64,000 nt of DNA from Sphagnum magellanicum (Eukaryota; Streptophyta; Sphagnopsida; Sphagnales; Sphagnaceae): contig CM038926.1 in NCBI GenBank assembly GCA_021904315.1, positions 2,078,718-2,142,717 on the forward strand. The letters run 5' to 3'. The position numbers and the translations under genes are program-made. This document shows positions 34,222-44,830 of the stretch, piece after piece. Each line of letters starts with the position of its first letter. The stretch's first letter is position 1. A model generated the notes under the pieces. It was not told the origin of the DNA. It searched no databases and saw nothing but the letters and a program-made list of their open reading frames with translations.

Positions 34222-35690
34222 AGCTCGATCTATTGAATGTGTGGTCCAATTGAGGAGGTTGTGGTGACAAAACCCACTGAAACGCTAGATGTTCCACTTG
34301 AGACTAGTATGGAGGAGCAAGAGGATCATGAAGAACAAGAGGACCATGATGACCGTGAAAGTGAAGAAAAACAACATTCCACAATTCTTTTCACACTAGA
34401 ACAGTTGGAAGTTATATTAAAAATGAATAGGCCAAATTTTGTTGGGCTAGTGGAGGCCCTCAAAGGAGGATCATCTAAAAGTGTCACATTCAAGCCCGCC
34501 AAGCTTGGGAATTTTGACGGGGTCGAAGATTGAAAGGTTGCAGATGCTTGGCTTGCGGAAATGGAATAATACTTTCATGCCACTAGGGTTGGGTGACATT
34601 TGGCCTTGAAACTTGTTTAGTCTTATTTAAAGGGCTATGCTTCAACATGGTGGAGGATTGTAAGGCAAGAGGAAAGGGAGTGTGGGAATTCTTCAAGGAA
34701 CACATTGAGTTGGAATTCATACCAAATAATTCTAACTATATTTCAAGGAGAAACAATTTTCACAGTTTTTTCAATTAGTGGGGTCCTTGTCAAATCTATT
34801 TAATGAACATTTTGTTAACAAAAAGTAAGCTTGATAATCCAACTTTAGTTTTCACAAATTCATGTTCTTCAAGAAAAATTGAAGATCGTAAAAAAAAGTT
34901 AGCATAAAACTAGTTATATCATTTTTAATTATATGAAATCACCTTTTGAACATTCAATGGTCATTGTAACATGGGATTTCCTTGTTTGCATTCTTCAAAA
35001 GCTTGTGTGTTTGTGCTTATTGAACCTTAGATTGTTAACCACCTAGTTGTAGCATCCTGGTCAAGAAACTTGTCTTGTTGGCCTCATCCTTGTGAATACA
35101 TGCTTATGATCATACCATTAAAACAACCATATTTTTCTTACTTGAAAGCTTAAATCGTAATCTACAGTGATGCATAATATAACATATGATAATTTGCGCC
35201 AATATGTGAAGGTGTACACTGAACTCATGCTTGAGATCCAACATATGCACAAGTTAGATTAGGTGTGCCATTTTGTGATGGGGCTCTCGACTTTGGCCAA
35301 GCGTAAGCTTGAAGAGAACTAGCATGCCTCATTATTTGAGGCTATCACAAAAGTGGAAGGTTTTTCGGATGTGGGATGAGGTGAAAAGTTCGGGTCAAAA
35401 AAGAGAACAAATTCCCCCATAAAAAGGCATGCCATGAAAGGGAATGGAACTGTGGGCAAGGCATTTCAAAAGGGGAAAAGCCTAAACAATTTCAAGGTTT
35501 GGGCTTGAAACCCAAAGGAAATTCTTAAAGGGAGCCAACCCAAGGGGGAAACTAATGGGAAGCCCAAAGGAGCGCGTTTCAATGAGGCGGGACATTATTC
35601 CAAGGATTTCCCCAAGCCAAAACTAGGCAATGGGGGTTCTAAGGTAATTGACCCTACCGCCACCTAGTCTAAGGTGAATGTAATCGCCTT
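34222..35690 (+). pseudogene. Gypsy element 3: gag, broken
   Basis: An acidic N-terminal part (EEQEDHEEQEDHDDRESEE) leads into MNRPNFVGLVEALKGGSS and FKPAKLGNFDGVED. After an insertion at about 34,745-35,166, the gag continues with NLRQYVKVYTELMLEI and KVEGFSDVG, ending near a degenerate zinc knuckle (NEAGHYSKDF, cysteines lost). The minus-strand copy at 51,9xx-50,8xx is the close relative used for alignment. Multiple stops. Confidence 0.78.
34745..35166. mobile_element. Unidentified approx 420-bp insertion in gag
   Basis: The gag of gypsy element 3 aligns with the copy at 51 kb on both sides of this AT-rich block but not inside it. The ends are uncertain by several bases and I could not define terminal repeats or a target duplication. 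A MITE is the simplest guess. Confidence 0.45.
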
Positions 35691-36078
35691 ATGTTCTTAA
35701 AAGGAAAGTTTTCTAAGCGGGAGGTGTTATGTCTTTTGGACACATGGACCTCCCATAACTTCGTAACTTGAAATAGTGCTGAAAGAATGGAATTCTAGTT
35801 GGAGGAGCTCAAGGCACCCATTGAAGTGCATTTTGCGGATGGGGTCCCCCATCTAATCAAGTTGTAAGCAAGAGACGTGCCTTTTCAACTAGGGAATTGG
35901 AAAGGAAAGGTGAATTTGTTGGTTTCCACTTTAAGGGGATGGAATGCATTTTGGGAATGGATTTCATCACCCATAACAATGTGCTCATAGAAGGGCATAA
36001 TAGGCTAATTAGATTCCCTTCCAAAAATGGGATCATTCAGGTTAAAACACATGAAGTGCCTAGTGTGGGTGGGTCGAC
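35691..36078 (+). pseudogene. Gypsy element 3: protease region
   Basis: The best-kept part reads GMECILGMDFITHNNVLIEG and RFPSKNGIIQVKTHE, matching the region after the protease active site in the 50-kb copy. The active-site segment itself (near 35,735) is frameshifted. The segment stops at the solo LTR insertion. Confidence 0.7.
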
Positions 36079-36986
36079 TATCGTAACCCTAACCTTGGGC
36101 TTGTGACCAAAGCAAAGGCTTACAAAAGTGCGGGATAAGAGGGAGGCCCGGGAAGCACATCTTATACTCTCGAGAGTGCAGGAGAATGTGAGAGAATGAA
36201 CCTTCACACTCCCAAGTGAACTCCCACTTGGGGAGTTAGAGTCCCGATGGATTCTTGAATATTCAAGGAGTAATTGCAGAAGTCAAAACCCATTGCATTG
36301 AAGAGTTCATTATATCAATAGAAATCTATTGAAACGTAAATGTCTAAAATGGGCTTGCATGACCCATTTGGACATTTGAAACACAAGTTATGGCTAAAAG
36401 AAAGGCCGAAAGTCAAATTGATAGTTTGATTCCTGACCACTAAAAGTCAAGAATCAACCCGATTTCCTTGCGTGTAGGTGGCATGCGACATACCGTTAGA
36501 AATTTCAAAAAAGGCTATAACTTTGCTTTAGACCTCATCTTAATCAGAGGTCTGTACACAAAGTTACGGGGCCCCAAAGTTGCGTGAATCCCAACTTTGG
36601 AAATTTCGGGATTCCCATTTGGGAGTCTTGAGACAAAATGCCATTTGGATGTGGGCTTCTTGGAGAGGCACAAAGTATGCTATAAGGGGGAAGGTGGTGG
36701 CTTCCCCTAAATCCGAGCTATGGTGAGTCTTGTGAGTCTGAGTTTGCCCGTGGCTTGTCCTAGCACCAAGAGTGCTCTAACTTTGCATTAACCAACTTGT
36801 TGTTTGGTTTTGTGCAGGTCCATGTGAGTGATTAGTTACTTGTCATTCTTCCTAGTCCCATCCTGGAACTCCAGCACACCCCTCTACCCGCAAAGTGCTG
36901 CAAGCCAAGGAATGTGCCCCAACCCGTTATTTTCACTTCAGACTCACCTTTGAGTCATAGACATCAAGGAACTTGGGGGCGTGTCA
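36079..36986 (+). mobile_element. Solo LTR (908 bp) inside gypsy element 3
   Basis: It starts TATCGTAACCCTAACC and ends TTGGGGGCGTGTCA. It is flanked by TCGAC (36074-36078) and TCAAC (36987-36991). Removing it restores VGGSTIHLMLGKT, which matches the uninterrupted minus-strand copy (VGGTTIHLMLGKT). It is therefore a family LTR inserted into a member of its own family. Confidence 0.9.
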
Positions 36987-37156
36987 TCAACCATCCATTT
37001 AATGTTAGGCAAAACTTGGGAAAAATAATGTATGGGAGGTTGTGGCATGTTGTGTGTGATGCATGTGTTGGATGAATTTGAGCCAAAAGAGGCTACCAAC
37101 TTGGTGAGTCCTCCTTAATGTGTTAAACAAATCTTGGATGAATTTTCAGATGTGAT
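36987..37156 (+). pseudogene. Gypsy element 3: protease-RT linker
   Basis: Frameshifted remains equivalent to the segment MQVLDEFEPKEATKVVSL of the 50-kb copy (here MCVLDEFEPKEATNLV by eye across small indels). It ends EFSDVM exactly at the CACTA insertion and continues at 45,878. Confidence 0.75.
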
Positions 37157-38345
37157 CACTACTAGGAGATGTGGCCAAGTTCACCTTGTATTTCACTAGG
37201 ATTTTGAGTGAACTAGGACAGATTCACTATATGAAATCATGGTAAAACATGTTAACCTCGTAGTGAACGGGGACCAGTTGCTAGGACAGGTCAATTAAGC
37301 TAGTGAAACAAGATGACAATAAGTGATGCCCAAATTTAGGTGGAAATTACACCTATTAGTTAAATCAACCTACAACACTAGTCATTTAAGAGGGTTTTTT
37401 CACCAAGTGTGGTTAGTTAATTTAAATTGTTTTTTCATATCGTGTTTAGTTAATTTAGGAGAATTTTTTCACAAATTATGGTTGGTTAATTTAAGGAGAT
37501 TTTTCCATCTATTAACCATTAAATATGGGTAATTAACTCCATAGTATTTTCATCTTGTAATTTCCATGTGTCCATCTAAGAACTCAAGATGACAAGTATA
37601 GAAACATGCATAGAAACTTGTAAGGTTTGATGATCCTTGTTTGAACTTTTAGTGTGCTTGTAATTTATACAAATGAAGAGTCATCAGTACCTTTGGATGA
37701 CATTTTGTTGCCCTAGACTGCCTAGACCCACCACATCAATAAATTTATGACAATGGACAATTTGAGTGAAACAAATTTGGTGAAACACAATAATTGTGAG
37801 AAGATAGGTGGATAAGAGAAAAGTTAATAGAAATTGAAATTATAGTCCCCACCAAGCCAAATTCCATACATTTGTCTTGTTTCAACATCTAAGTGGTTTA
37901 TTCCAAAGTGGGTCTTAATGTGCCAATGGGTCTTCTAAGTCAAATTTTGTTCGATACTAATGGTAAACTAATGTTTGAGATCTATTTAGTCTCACAATCA
38001 TGCCCTCATTTGATGCTTGGAAACCACCAACCACCATGAGCTGCAAGCATTCAACAGAAAAAATCAATGCCATAACATGCTTGTAACTGACTAGATAAAA
38101 ACATGAAATTACCAATGAAGTGTATTGAATGCATTTGTAAAAACTAAAAAAAATCTGAACAAACAATTGAGCATCACCATGATTATAATTAGTGAACAAA
38201 GTTTTTTCAATTTTGTACTAGCAAGTTTTTAACAAGGTTGTGTAGAGTTAGGCAGTCAATTTTCTTAATAATAATTAGCATGTTGAACACAATATCAATA
38301 TACACTACTAGGCAAATATCTTCTACACAATTCCCAAGACTTGGC

Positions 38346-38690
38346 TTAGGAACTCTCACAAGGTGATTTTGCTGGTAAATATATATTTTGTCCATTATTC
38401 ATAAATTGCCTTCCATCTTGTTGGCTCAATTTTGCTGCTGAAACTCTATCTTCTTGTCTTGTAAGTGTGTTGTTGTCTGTGTTAATGGTCTCACCACCTG
38501 CCAAAACATTAATAACATGTAAACTCACATCAATAGGCTGCCTCATGTGCTTTCTAGTGCCATAGTGTGTGCAGTATAGTGGGTAAAGGCCGGTGACAAG
38601 CACCATCCTGTGAACTGAGTTTCTGCTGCAATTCCGGAAGCAACGGGAAGACTTAGCCATACTACTGGCTAGCAAAAGACCCCACAACAA
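38346..38690 (-). CDS. Unrecognised 114-codon ORF inside the CACTA element
   Basis: The frame opens MLWGLLLASSMAKSSRC, has Cys-containing NCSRNS and YCTHYGTRKH segments, and a polar C-terminal half. I cannot match it to a family. It lies downstream of the captured S-acyltransferase 3' exon on the same strand, so it may be 3'-flanking host DNA captured with it, or chance. Confidence 0.25.
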   Translation of the reverse strand: MLWGLLLASSMAKSSRCFRNCSRNSVHRMVLVTGLYPLYCTHYGTRKHMRQPIDVSLHVINVLAGGETINTDNNTLTRQEDRVSAAKLSQQDGRQFMNNGQNIYLPAKSPCESS

Positions 38691-39212
38691 AGACTAGACA
38701 AAGAAACAAAGAAAGACAGAAAGGGAAAAGAACAGGGAAGGACTAAGAACAAACACAACCACAGACTTCATAGATGTTTAGTGGTGAATTGAACCCATAC
38801 CCACTTGCAAAGCTGCCATAGGTCCCAACTACTACTCAAGCTTTTGGCTTGATGCTCATCAGCATGTACACAAAGAAACTTTCTTGTTATCCATAAATAT
38901 TTTTAGAATAGCATGCACCTATGTGCAAGCTTCTGCATTGGTGCATCTAGCATTCCCTCTTCATATTATGCACCTCTATACTCTGAACCTCTTACCCAGA
39001 CTCTGATCCTTATTTTGCGAAACTGCTATGGCAACTGTTTCATTTCAGGAACCCTAATCCCTCAAAAAGGAACACAATCCTCAAGCTAAAAATCTAATCT
39101 TGTGACATCTTGGGGGAGAAAAAGAAATATGTATTACAACCAAATGAACAAAAAAACCTCTTTTTTAAAAGGGTGAAACCTTCACTCAATAACACACATT
39201 ATTCGCCCAACA

Positions 39213-39226
39213 CCCCCCCCCCCCCT
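39213..39226. repeat. C homopolymer
   Basis: A run of about 14 C residues (ACACCCCC...CTTAAC). Confidence 0.8.
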
Positions 39227-39293
39227 TAACAAGGCTGAGACATGGGGTTGCAAGTGGGCTACCTGCTTACAAACCTTTTAGGAAGGTGGCATT

Positions 39294-39613
39294 TTAGCAA
39301 CAGCTATAGAATTGGCGCTCCAAGCATGATGATGAGTGAGCCCTTGCCTCTAACTCTTCAGGGCTTGGGAGCACATATATTGGGTACTTAGACCTTGATG
39401 TTGAGTAGAAAGAGTATACATTAGCCTTAAGGCCTTTACTGAAGGGATGCGCTTTGTCTGGCAGACCCTTGAGGTATGGAATGCGTTTCCGTCTTATGAG
39501 CTCATATGTTGTCTGGTTGGTCATAATCAAGTAGCTGTGAAATACAAGAAGGGTAATCAGAAATGCTTCAGTTACAGTGAGAGCAATGATGATAATCAAC
39601 ACGAATAAATCCT
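39294..39613 (-). pseudogene. Captured DHHC S-acyltransferase, 3' exon(s)
   Basis: On the minus strand, after a TTGTTGCAG acceptor-like site, the frame reads LFVLIIIIALTVTEAFLI (a transmembrane segment), then HSYLIMTNQTTYELIRRKR. HPFSKGLKANVYSFY and LPSPEELEARA follow. NQTT.YE is the TTxE motif of plant protein S-acyltransferases, and the HPFSKG and C-terminal tail also fit. It is the C-terminal quarter of a palmitoyltransferase of the Golgi/plasma-membrane type. A TTTCACAG at the HSYL codons may be a second acceptor. Its partner 5' exons are at 42,1xx-42,7xx, separated by the amidohydrolase fragment. Confidence 0.85.
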
Positions 39614-39709
39614 GCAACAACCAATTCCCTGTACTACTTCTATTGAAGGCGGAAAAATACACAATTATGGTCCACATGACTAGCAGAGGTGGGGGTGGAA
39701 GATAGTCAC

Positions 39710-39853
39710 CATGTGGATACCAGTTTTATGCTTATCAGCTGCAGCTTTAGTTCTAAGCAACAGAAAGTCTGAAGCATTCAAAATTTGGCGAAGTCCATAC
39801 CAGATTCTGATACGACCTCCAGCACTTCCATGATACTGTTCAAACAGATCTTC
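39710..39853 (-). pseudogene. Captured amidohydrolase, exon 4 fragment
   Basis: After ATACAG the frame reads EDLFEQYHGSAGGRIRIWYG, then LRQILNASDFLLLRTKAAAD and TGIHM, followed by a GTGACT donor. The IHMH metal-site region of TRZ/ATZ-type amidohydrolases would begin here; capture ends before the rest of the barrel. Confidence 0.8.
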
Positions 39854-40089
39854 CTGTATCTGCACATCCATATCCCACCACAAGCAAGCAAGTAAGCAAG
39901 TCTTGATATTCTCAACTCACTTTTCATGAAGGGATTTCTGGAACAAAACATCATCATCATGCCAGCAAGATGATGAAGAGTATCCATTCAATCTTTAACT
40001 GAAATCCTGACCGATTGACATACAAAGTGTAAACCAAGCAAGGATCAAGGGATGTTACAAACATGGAATAACCATGACAGATCTCTGAC

Positions 40090-40248
40090 TTGCAAACAGG
40101 AATCTGTGGTCTCTGCAGCCCATAGTTTAGGCAATCTTTCTCCATTGTCCATAGTTGAGCGTGCAAGACAAGCACAAATTCCAAGTCTCTGAACTGCACG
40201 GGCCATTCCTGGTACATGTTGTCCGCCTGCTTCTGCAAAACATGTCAC
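40090..40248 (-). pseudogene. Captured amidohydrolase, exon 3 fragment
   Basis: After GGTCAG the frame reads VTCFAEAGGQHVPGMARAV, LGICACLARSTMDN and WAAETTDSCLQ, ending at a GTCAGA donor. 159 bp, in phase with the neighbouring exons. Confidence 0.82.
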
Positions 40249-40444
40249 CTGACCACCACCCCAACAACATCCACACACCATATGAAAAGAAAGTTTTGCC
40301 ACATCCCGACACCTGCGCAAACTACCTGCATCAATGGCTCCACATATTCCTTGATAAAGATCTGATGCAGCCAGAGCTCAAGGAATAATGTGTTTATTCT
40401 AAATGCTCTCTATGTATAAGAGCTGTGGAGTTGGGGTGCCTACC

Positions 40445-40616
40445 CCAGAGTGGATAAGCTCAATGCCACAGAGTAATGTGGAGAGATAGGAATCCTCCTC
40501 TGTCATGTGTGATTCATATGGCCAGATGTGACCATGCAACCAGGTGAGCAAGTCAACGTCATCAGCAATCCCTCGGCCGAGTTGTTGTGAAGTATGCACA
40601 TGTGTGTTGATCAACC
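40445..40616 (-). pseudogene. Captured amidohydrolase, exon 2 fragment (metal-binding HxH)
   Basis: After CTTGGCAG the frame reads LINTHVHTSQQLGRGIADD, WLHGHIWPYESHMTEED and LLCGIELIHSG. NTHVHTS is the HxH metal-binding strand of the amidohydrolase superfamily. Together with the other exons this matches the plant 5-methylthioadenosine/S-adenosylhomocysteine deaminase-like (MtaD, TRZ/ATZ) group. Exons 1 and 2 join in phase (GGWILPG then LINTH). Confidence 0.87.
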
Positions 40617-40919
40617 CTGCCAAGTCTCTCTTGCAACCCAAGAATTGAAAATCAGAAAGAGGTCTTCTTGCACTTCTTCATCATCAGAGACTGGGCATCA
40701 TCATCAGCATCATCACTCAAAGTTCCACACAGACAGGATCCCTGTGGTCTCTTGTCTGGTTGATTCTCTACCACTTTCTCTGGGAAGAGATTTGAAAAGA
40801 ACTTCAAACTGATGGTCTCTAAGAATGGAAGCAGATTTGTGTCTTAAGAATTCTCAGCTTCCTTCAAGCTTGCTGATGCTTCAACAGAGATGCTTCAAGA
40901 CAAAAAGGAGCAGAGTTTG

Positions 40920-41738
40920 TGACGCGCTCCCAAGTCACGGGGTGAAACCCACTTGAGGGTTTCACAAAGTCAAGTTGCGGAAAGTTGAACTTGGTAGCAC
41001 GCTCCCGGCTTCCAACTCTAGAAAGGGGTAGAGGGTCGAGTTGGGAGCCCCGGGATTAAACTAGGAAGAGGGACTAGCTTAGCTCATGTGAATCTGCATC
41101 CAAAAACCAACCAAATCGGGTTAGTTTAGCATTCGGGACACCCTTTGGTGTTGGGACTTGCCACGGGCACTTGGACACACAAGACTCACCACGGCCTGGA
41201 CTTGGGGGAAGCCACCACCTTCCCCCATATAGTATTCTCTGCGACTGGTCGCGGAGGCTACATCCGAATGGCACAAATTCCCGGGACTCCCGAAATGGAG
41301 TCCCGAAATTGTCCCGGCGGGACTCCCGGAACTTTGAACCGCCATAACTCCCGACTGTAGAGTTGGATCGCAACGAGGTCTGAACCAAAGTTGTAGCCTC
41401 GTCGAGATCTTTCCAATGCCATGTCGCACGCTCCAATCGGACATCGGGAAGAGGTCGATTCCCGACTTTTAGTGGTCAGGAGTCAAACTGCCAGTTTGAC
41501 TCCCGGCCCTTCTTTTGCCCATAACTTGGGCTGCAGATGTCCGAATCACCAATGCGAGGGCATTTTCGATATCTACGTTTCAAGACCTTTCCAATGACAC
41601 CAAGAACACCCCAATGCGAGGTGCTTTGCCCCTTGCTGTCGAGCTCTGAACATTCGGGAGTCCCGGAAGACTCCCAACCTCCAACTTTTCCAAGTGTTGG
41701 GCTTCACCCCCACACTTGGCCAAAGTGGGGTTGCGACA
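40920..41738 (-). mobile_element. Solo LTR in the captured amidohydrolase intron
   Basis: The + strand runs TGACGCGCTCCCAAG...GGGGTTGCGACA, a minus-orientation family LTR of 819 bp. The flanks GTTTG (40915-40919) and ATTTG (41739-41743) form a 5-bp duplication with one change. It landed between exons 1 and 2, after or before the capture event. Confidence 0.88.
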
Positions 41739-41780
41739 ATTTGTGATGGGATTTTGATGATGGGTGTTGAAGCTTTTTAC

Positions 41781-42018
41781 CAGGCAGAATCCAGCCACCT
41801 GACAAATCATGTACTTGGGATGATGATCCATACTGCGCCAGCATCGCTTCCGTTTTGCCGATTGCAGTGATGTTGCCACCAGTGATGAGCAGAGCTCCGT
41901 CCTTGTAAATTGCGGCATCAGGACCCATGGTCACTATACATGCACTGTGTAGCAGCAGCCTTGTTTTTTCAGCGGCTTCTTCGCCTTCCAAAACTGCCTC
42001 GTCCTCCTTCTTCTCCAT
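41781..42018 (-). pseudogene. Captured amidohydrolase, first coding exon
   Basis: From the ATG at 42,016-42,018: MEKKEDEAVLEGEEAAEKT, then LLLHSACIVTMGPDAAIYKD and VHDLSGGWILPG, ending at a canonical G|GTAAAA donor. This is the short N-terminal beta-domain of the amidohydrolase (the metabolic gene deaminates MTA/SAH-type substrates in bacteria; the plant role is less certain). An upstream GA/TC-rich stretch (42,020-42,120) resembles a 5' UTR. No in-frame stop in this exon. Confidence 0.85.
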
Positions 42019-42159
42019 TGCCTTCGTCTTCTTCTTCTTCTTTGTGCAAATGGGTCGAGAGGAAGAAGGTGCAAGTGGATCTCGAGGTCGAGAGGAAGAA
42101 GGTGCAAATGGGTGTCGAGGTCCAAGGTTCACAGCATATTCTTCTCTGGATCTTCGCGT

Positions 42160-42335
42160 CCATAGGACCAGGAACGCAGTACACAGTTGTCACAATCATG
42201 GCAGTGTTTAGTCCTCAATGGCTGCCATAGATGGCAATATGGGCACTGCATGGTACTGCCATCAGATGGATGGCGAGTATCAAATGACCTGCTCAAGCGT
42301 CGACCATCACACACACTTGGAGTCCCACGCCTCAC
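42160..42335 (-). pseudogene. Captured DHHC S-acyltransferase, cysteine-rich exon
   Basis: The minus frame contains GSTMQCPYCHLWQPLRTKHC followed by HDCDNCVLR, the first half of the DHHC cysteine-rich domain (C-x2-C-x9-HC-x2-C-x2-C). The sequence stops being homologous right after CVLR, before the catalytic Asp-His-His-Cys. The rest is replaced by the amidohydrolase 5' region, so the fragment is catalytically dead. Confidence 0.88.
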
Positions 42336-42446
42336 ATTAAAAGACTTCCTAAGTAATGGACTAGCTTGTGTAATTTGTGAACCATCACCATTTGTTCCTG
42401 CACCTTTTGATGATGATGATGAGGAGGAGGAGGAGCAACCTAGCCC

Positions 42447-42793
42447 TCAGCTGCTACCAGGATCTGCAGAAGATGCCTGTACACTCTGCCTAGCTTCTGC
42501 AACCAATTTCCCACTTACACTGCCATCTGTCACCAATCTTCCATTTGCTTCAAAGTCATACTCTTGATTTATCAAATCTGCTAAGTAGCCAGGGGATGAT
42601 CTTGCAGTGCAATAATACTGAACCACAGTGGCCAACAACAGCAGGTAGTACTGCCTGCGACCCACCATGAGTAGGAAACACTCAGATGGTATAGGTCAGA
42701 GTCAAGGACAAGAAGGCCACCCACTCCCACAACATGCACCACCACCCACATTATCTTCACCCCCCATCCCAGATGCCATTCATTTGGCCTCAT
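42447..42793 (-). pseudogene. Captured DHHC S-acyltransferase, N-terminal exon(s)
   Basis: The frames read VVVHVVGVGGLLVLDSDL, then YYLLLLATVVQYYCTARSSP, GYLADLINQEYDFEANGRL. The hydrophobic runs are transmembrane segments 1-2, and the ARSSPGYL juxtamembrane stretch precedes the cysteine-rich domain in this enzyme group. A small frameshift separates the two parts. Followed on the minus strand by the exon at 42,335. Confidence 0.75.
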
Positions 42794-43143
42794 GGCAGCT
42801 CAAATGGCTTTCTTAATTCCTTACAAACCCTGTCCTCTTCAAGTAGCACTCATTCCTCTATCCATGTGGCTCCTCCTCCTCTTCCCTCCATGGCATCTTC
42901 TTTTTGTTTCTTCACCAAAATTTCCACACATGAAAAGCTCAACAATTGTTTGATCTTTGTGTTGTCCATGTTGCAACTATGAAGCCGGAGTAGGAGCATG
43001 AGTGAAAGAGTGAGCTCAATCAAAATGGCACACAAACACACAAATTGAAAATGCTAGCAAGCAATGCCACACAATTGCTTTAGGATGTGAAGGAAAGATC
43101 TCAAATATCTAGCACCACAATTGTTCAATATGCTTGAATTTCA

Positions 43144-43185
43144 GGTTTAGGGTTTAGGGTTTAGGGTTTAGGTTTAGGGTTTAGG
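43144..43185 (+). repeat. Interstitial telomere-type repeat (TTTAGGG)n
   Basis: Five to six copies of TTTAGGG, one shortened to TTTAGG. This is the Arabidopsis-type telomere unit found in most land plants. It sits between the captured S-acyltransferase and casein kinase fragments. Confidence 0.92.
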
Positions 43186-43501
43186 AAAGATTATGGTTGA
43201 TACTTTGTCAGTAAAACTCATAATGTTATGACTGCACTCATCTTGTTGTGTATGTTTTGATTTGGTTGGAACTGACGCAATGGTTAGCTTTATAGTACTA
43301 TTTTAGGATTTTATCTGAAATTGTATAGATATTCTGTGACTATACCAAGAAAGATGGTCTTGACTGTCCTGTTGTGGTGATGCTCCAGCAGGGATATTCC
43401 AAACATCAGGTGGTTTGGGATAGAGGGGGACTACAATGTTTTGGTTCTTGATTTGTTGGGGTGAAGTCTTGAAGATCTATTCAACTTTTGCAATCGGACA
43501 T

Positions 43502-44830
43502 TATCCTTGAAAACTATGCTCATGTTGGCAGACCAACTAGTAGGTTATTTGCAGCAAGTTTGTTTGCAGCAGTCTCTTTACTTCTATCTCAATCCTGTGA
43601 GGATTAGTTCCTTTATACATTTTTGGTGGCCTTGTTGTCGGAAAATTGTTTGGCATTTCCTTAGGTCTGCATCAAGTTGCAACTTTCCTTTGTTGAAATT
43701 TTATGCCAATGCTTGTAGAGAAATTTGAGGGTTAAATTTTAGCATCTGAACTGGCAAAATAGTAGGCCTAAAGTGATGTTTCCCTTGCAGATCAATAGGG
43801 TGGAGTATGTTCACTCAAAAAGATTCCTTCACTAAGATATCAAACCTGATAACTTCCTGATGGGGCTTGGGAGGTGAGCAAATCAGGTTGCACTGGCTGA
43901 AGTATCAAATAAAGCATAGTCCATCGGTTATATTCAGTCTTATATTTTGAGTTGGTATTAGAATGGGCGTCCGGGCAGCTGAGTGGGTGCACTCCTGTTA
44001 GTTGCTGAGAACTGGTTTTTTTGCAGGTTTATGTCATTGATTTTGGTCTTGCCAAAAAGCATGGTGATCCAACAACACATCAACGCATACCTTACAAGTT
44101 AGGGTTATTTCAAGGTTAATTGCAAATTGCTATTTGGTAGAACTTGTCTAATGACCTCACTGATGATATAGGCAGCTTTTGCCTATGGATTTTGCTGCAT
44201 GTGTGTGTTCACATTATGTTCATTGACATGTAACATTTCTGGTTGAACTTTAGCCTGGGCAATACTTGTTTCTATTCCTGGTGTGTTGGTTAAAATTAAT
44301 TTAGTTGCATGTTTCCAAGGAGAACAAGAACTTAACAGGAACCGTCCGTTATGCCAGCATCAATACACAGCTTGGGATTGGTCAGTTGGAACCATGTTGA
44401 ACTTGTTCAAAATATTCTTTTTTTCTAGCTGAATAATAGTCTTCTTTGAGGAACTTGTTGTATGATTGAGAATGATGTTCTCTGTGACAAGTTTCACCTC
44501 AATTTATCCATAATGGATGCTTGTATGTTTCTCAGAACAAAGCAGAAAGGATGACGTCTCTGGGCTATGTGCTCATGTACTACTTGCGGGGCAGGTTAGT
44601 GTGTTCCAAGTTTTTTTCTTCTAATTTCATCTAAGATGTTGATTTTATTGCAATGATAGATGTTTTCTTTGAAACACTTTTACTGTTGTTGGTTGTGCCG
44701 GTCTATCCTGGCAAAGGTTAAAAAGGCAAGGACTGAGAAGTAGAAATATGAGAAAATTAGTGAGAAGAAAATGCCAACTCCAATTGAGGCACTGAAGTGG
44801 TTGGATATTTGTCAATTCTGCCAGTATCAT
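43502..44830 (+). pseudogene. Captured casein kinase 1-like gene fragment with introns
   Basis: Exon-like blocks in order: KTMLMLADQL (43,507-43,536), and INRVEYVHSK then DIKPDNFLMGLG (43,791-43,886, after CCCTTGCAG). Next are [19 protein letters not shown] (44,027-44,098, after TTTGCAG) and ENKNLTGTVRYASINTQLG (44,319-44,380). LGYVLMYYLRG (44,536-44,594) and KYEKISEKKMPTPIEAL (44,730-44,795) follow. This is the middle of a plant casein kinase 1 (CKL) catalytic domain, a Ser/Thr kinase. The HRD Arg is a stop codon here, and further stops and a donor-site loss are present; DFG is intact. Retained introns show that genomic DNA, not mRNA, was captured. Confidence 0.9.

Noticed and set aside
40594..40812. 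Short plus-strand frame with Ser/His-rich repeats
   Set aside because: It overlaps the captured amidohydrolase exon and intron on the other strand and shows no domain.
41074..41444. Overlapping 100-120 codon minus frames with similar copies at 21,129-21,422 and 57,446-57,742
   Set aside because: They recur because they lie in LTR copies of one family. The frames shift between copies and match no domain, so they are LTR sequence and not genes.
41910..42230. Plus-strand Ser/Arg/Leu-rich frames
   Set aside because: They are antisense shadows of the captured amidohydrolase 5' region and its TC-rich leader.
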